Origin: Alphaproteobacteria bacterium
GTDB taxonomy: Bacteria > Pseudomonadota > Alphaproteobacteria > UBA8366
Length of the DNA stretch: 9,304 bases
Assembly: GCA_029861675.1 (NCBI GenBank)
Contig: JAOTYV010000188.1
Location: 1 to 9,304, forward strand
Direction: 5' to 3'
This document shows, piece after piece, positions 7,928 to 9,304 of the stretch (position 1 is the stretch's first letter; every line of letters begins with the position of its first letter). Below the pieces are notes generated by a model. It was not told the origin of the DNA. It made no database searches and was given only the letters and a program-made list of their open reading frames with translations. The translations under genes and the position numbers were made by a program.

Positions 7928-8296
7928 CTACAGCGCCAGCAAACTCTTAACCTGCGCCGTCACCTCCCGTGTCGAGAAGGGCTTTATGATATACCCATCC
8001 GCTCCCGCTTCGAGGCCTTTTTGGCGTTCCTCTTCGCGTCCCTTCGCGGTCAGCATAACGATTTTCATGTCGCCCCAGGCCGCATTGGCGCGGATGGCGC
8101 GGCAAACGCTGTAACCGTCCCGTTTCGGCATCATGACGTCCAACAGCACGAGATCCGGCATCGCCTTGCCGATTTCATCCAACGCCTCCTCGCCGTTCCG
8201 GGCGACCCGCACGTCGAGCTTCAACTGTTTCATGAGGAATTCAAGGGACAGGACGATATTGGGTTCGTCATCGACAACGAGCACCGACCGGCTCAT
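7928..8296 (-). CDS. Single-domain CheY-like response regulator
   Basis: The 122-aa protein is a receiver domain and nothing else. The acidic pocket is D9 and D10, the phosphoacceptor is D53 in LLDVMMP, and the switch residues T83 and K105 (in KPF) are present. It should be active in phosphotransfer and is presumably phosphorylated by the SSS-type kinase encoded 94 bp beyond the end of this gene, after the small membrane protein. There is no DNA-binding or enzymatic output domain, so it must act by protein contact or pass phosphate to another protein. The ATG is preceded by GGGGAGG (8305-8311) with an 8-nt spacer. It is the first gene of the proposed operon. Confidence 0.93.
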   Translation of the reverse strand: MSRSVLVVDDEPNIVLSLEFLMKQLKLDVRVARNGEEALDEIGKAMPDLVLLDVMMPKRDGYSVCRAIRANAAWGDMKIVMLTAKGREEERQKGLEAGADGYIIKPFSTREVTAQVKSLLAL

Positions 8297-8319
8297 GACC
8301 TTTGCCTCCCCTAATCTCC

Positions 8320-8361
8320 TAGACCATTTCTTGTATAAATTGCCTCAAGTGAAATGGTCTA
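8320..8361. repeat. Perfect 11-bp inverted repeat with 20-nt spacer
   Basis: TAGACCATTTC (8320-8330) is matched exactly by its reverse complement GAAATGGTCTA (8351-8361). The arm centres are 31 bp apart, close to three helical turns, so both arms face the same side of the DNA. The predicted promoter lies between and within the arms. This fits an operator bound by a dimer or by two cooperating dimers. As RNA it could form a stem with a 20-nt loop, but no U-run follows, so it is not a terminator. Confidence 0.8.
8332..8361 (-). promoter_or_regulatory. Candidate sigma70-type promoter of the response regulator operon
   Basis: On the minus strand, TAGACC (8361-8356, four of six matches to TTGACA) and TATACA (8337-8332, close to TATAAT) are separated by 18 bp. 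Transcription would begin near 8325, giving a leader of about 28 nt that contains GGGGAGG 8 nt before the ATG. One arm of the inverted repeat covers the -35 box and the other covers the expected start point. The call rests on motif matching only. Confidence 0.42.
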
Positions 8362-8365
8362 TCTC

Positions 8366-8381
8366 TTTGCTTTTACGCAAA
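8366..8381. promoter_or_regulatory. TTTGC-N6-GCAAA dyad, possible ScfR-type operator
   Basis: TTTGC (8366-8370) and GCAAA (8377-8381) form an inverted repeat with a 6-nt centre. It lies 4 bp upstream of the candidate -35 box and is centred about 48 bp before the expected transcription start, a position used by activators. ScfR-family regulators such as PccR and RamB are reported to bind TTTGCAAA-like sequences, and a gene of that family is immediately upstream. The half-site match is only partial. Confidence 0.35.
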
Positions 8382-8390
8382 TACGCCGCC

Positions 8391-8409
8391 GCGAACCGTT
8401 CCGGTTCGC
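8391..8409. repeat. Perfect 8-bp inverted repeat, 3-nt centre
   Basis: GCGAACCG (8391-8398) and CGGTTCGC (8402-8409) flank TTC. The element could be a hairpin or a protein-binding dyad. No T-run follows on either strand, so an intrinsic terminator is not supported. Confidence 0.6.
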
Positions 8410-8473
8410 TCGGGATTTGCTCCAGGCGCGCGTTGGCCCGCACTCACTGTGCTTGAATTTGCCGACGCGCACC

Positions 8474-8489
8474 ATTGCCCACGGGCAAT
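8474..8489. repeat. 16-bp palindrome ATTGCCC-AC-GGGCAAT
   Basis: Two perfect 7-bp arms surround a 2-bp centre. The compact two-fold symmetry is typical of an operator for a dimeric regulator. The binding protein is unknown. Confidence 0.6.
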
Positions 8490-8519
8490 TCGATCTTGGT
8501 CAATTGTGCGCAGAGTTGG

Positions 8520-8549
8520 GGCGCCGCGCAACATGGCAGGCGCCGCGCA
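8520..8549. repeat. 11-bp direct repeat GGCGCCGCGCA
   Basis: The unit occurs at 8520-8530 and 8539-8549, a 19-bp period with an 8-bp spacer. It may be an iterated binding site or a small duplication in GC-rich spacer DNA. Confidence 0.55.
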
Positions 8550-8603
8550 CCCTGCGACGCCAATTCGCGCGGGCGGCGACCATTGTGTAATCGGCGCCAT
8601 GAT

Positions 8604-8650
8604 AAAAAAAGCATTTTAGACGGGCGCGGTATTGTCTGCCTCGGCGCCCG
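8604..8650 (-). terminator. Weak candidate terminator at the end of the ScfR-type gene
   Basis: In the minus-strand transcript a 7-bp stem (8650-8644 with 8627-8621, CGGGCGC/GCGCCCG) with a 16-nt loop precedes a run of seven T (8610-8604). The run begins 10 nt after the stem, farther than in a classical intrinsic terminator, and the stem lies inside the coding end. Read-through into the response regulator therefore remains possible. Confidence 0.28.
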
Positions 8651-9304
8651 CTGGCCGCAGGATCGGCGGATGGGCCCGCTGATTGCAATCCAAACGGTCG
8701 CACAACCGGCATGTAACGCCAGCCGGCATGACGATCGATTGCGCCTCCAGGTCAATGCCATCGCTATACGAAAATTGATTCGCCTGGGTCACGTCGCAGC
8801 CGATCGCGACGACATAATGGCCGATCGCATCATGCGGTCCGAAGCCCGGTTTCGATACCGACCGCGCCACCGTAAAAAACGTCGCGCCATCCGGCATCCG
8901 GGCGACCTGCCGGCTGACCTGTCCCGGCGTCATGAACGCCGTATGAACGTTCAGCCGGGGACAGAGGCCGCCATAGCGTGGCATGCGCATCCCGGACAGT
9001 GAAAAACGTTTGGAAATATTGCCGGCAATATCCACGCGGATGAGATGTATCGGCACGCCACTCGCGTCCGGCTGCTGCAATGTCGTCATGCGGTGACAGA
9101 CCTGTTCGAAACTGACCTGAAACCGGTGCTGCAGCGAATCGATGTTATAGCGCGTAGCCAATACCGCTTCGTGAAATGCCTCGTAAGGCATCAGCAGCGC
9201 GCCGGCGAAATACCCCGCCAAGACGTCGCGGCACAGCGCCCGTCCGGTTTCTCCTACGATCAAACGGTCGGGGATCGCGCGCTCGATCACCGTCGCGTAG
9301 TCGC
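8616..9304 (-). CDS. ScfR-family (PccR/RamB-like) short-chain acyl-CoA transcriptional regulator, C-terminal part
   Basis: The frame is open to the right edge, so this is the last 228 or so residues of a longer protein; family members are usually about 470 aa. The first visible residues (DVLAGYFAGALLMPYEAF) match the end of an ImmA/IrrE-like domain after its usual HE-x-x-H region, which lies outside the window. The rest fits the DUF2083 C-terminal domain, including the cysteine cluster CRLCDRLDCNQRAHPP near the end. Family members have an N-terminal XRE-type helix-turn-helix and control propionyl-CoA carboxylase, methylcitrate or glyoxylate-cycle genes in response to acyl-CoA. The HTH is not visible here. 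The GTG at 9290 is not the start, because the frame continues upstream with plausible residues. It ends 319 bp before the response regulator and reads in the same direction. Confidence 0.85.
   Translation of the reverse strand, partial: DYATVIERAIPDRLIVGETGRALCRDVLAGYFAGALLMPYEAFHEAVLATRYNIDSLQHRFQVSFEQVCHRMTTLQQPDASGVPIHLIRVDIAGNISKRFSLSGMRMPRYGGLCPRLNVHTAFMTPGQVSRQVARMPDGATFFTVARSVSKPGFGPHDAIGHYVVAIGCDVTQANQFSYSDGIDLEAQSIVMPAGVTCRLCDRLDCNQRAHPPILRPAGAEADNTAPV

Larger units (their letters stand above)
8297..8615. other. 319-bp non-coding regulatory region upstream of the response regulator
   Basis: No convincing gene occupies this stretch on either strand. It holds, from the response-regulator side, a ribosome site, a probable promoter framed by an 11-bp inverted repeat, a TTTGC-N6-GCAAA dyad, a 19-bp dyad, a 16-bp palindrome and an 11-bp direct repeat. 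Such density of symmetric elements is unusual for a leader in this otherwise compact window and points to several bound regulators. Confidence 0.6.

Noticed and set aside
9288..9290. GTG at 9290 as the start of the ScfR-type gene
   Set aside because: The frame stays open to the window edge with plausible residues, and starting here would leave the protein without most of its expected domains.

Overview
The window is GC-rich, densely coded chromosomal DNA and looks alphaproteobacterial, probably a Rhodospirillales-like lineage. The grounds are the form of EttA, an SLC5-type histidine kinase paired with a stand-alone CheY-like regulator, and a short-chain fatty acyl-CoA regulator of the PccR/RamB (ScfR) family. 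The taxonomic call is inference from protein style. All complete genes lie on the minus strand, so transcription runs from high to low coordinates. I found no tRNA, rRNA, CRISPR array, insertion sequence or phage gene.

Layout in the direction of transcription. (1) 9304-8616: the C-terminal half of an ScfR-type transcriptional regulator, cut by the window edge. (2) 8615-8297: a 319-bp non-coding gap with several inverted repeats, a direct repeat and the likely promoter of the next genes. (3) 8296-7928: a single-domain response regulator. (4) 7833-7591: an 80-aa two-helix membrane protein, stopping 2 bp before (5) 7588-4850: a 912-aa fusion of a sodium:solute symporter-type membrane domain, a STAC-like linker and a histidine kinase. 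(6) 4820-3363: a CBS-pair plus DUF294 (GlnD-like) putative nucleotidyltransferase. (7) 3304-1928: a membrane-anchored PAS protein with a C-terminal DnaQ-like DEDDh exonuclease. (8) 1829-150: ettA, an ABC-F ribosome factor, probably functionally separate. (9) 3-122 on the plus strand: the last 39 codons of an unidentified gene converging on ettA.

Genes 3 to 7 read as one unit with gaps of 94, 2, 29 and 58 bp. The parts resemble the acetate/carbon-sensing systems CrbS/CrbR and CbrA/CbrB, in which a transporter-like domain controls a kinase. As I recall, the DUF294 protein and the DnaQ-like exonuclease also sit beside acetate permease genes (actP/yjcH) in gammaproteobacteria. The proposed reading is a sensor of an organic acid or other Na+-coupled solute linked to a putative nucleotidyltransferase and a nuclease at the membrane. 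The regulator lacks a DNA-binding domain, so the output is unknown. The upstream ScfR gene and a TTTGC-N6-GCAAA dyad next to the promoter suggest, but do not prove, control by acyl-CoA status.
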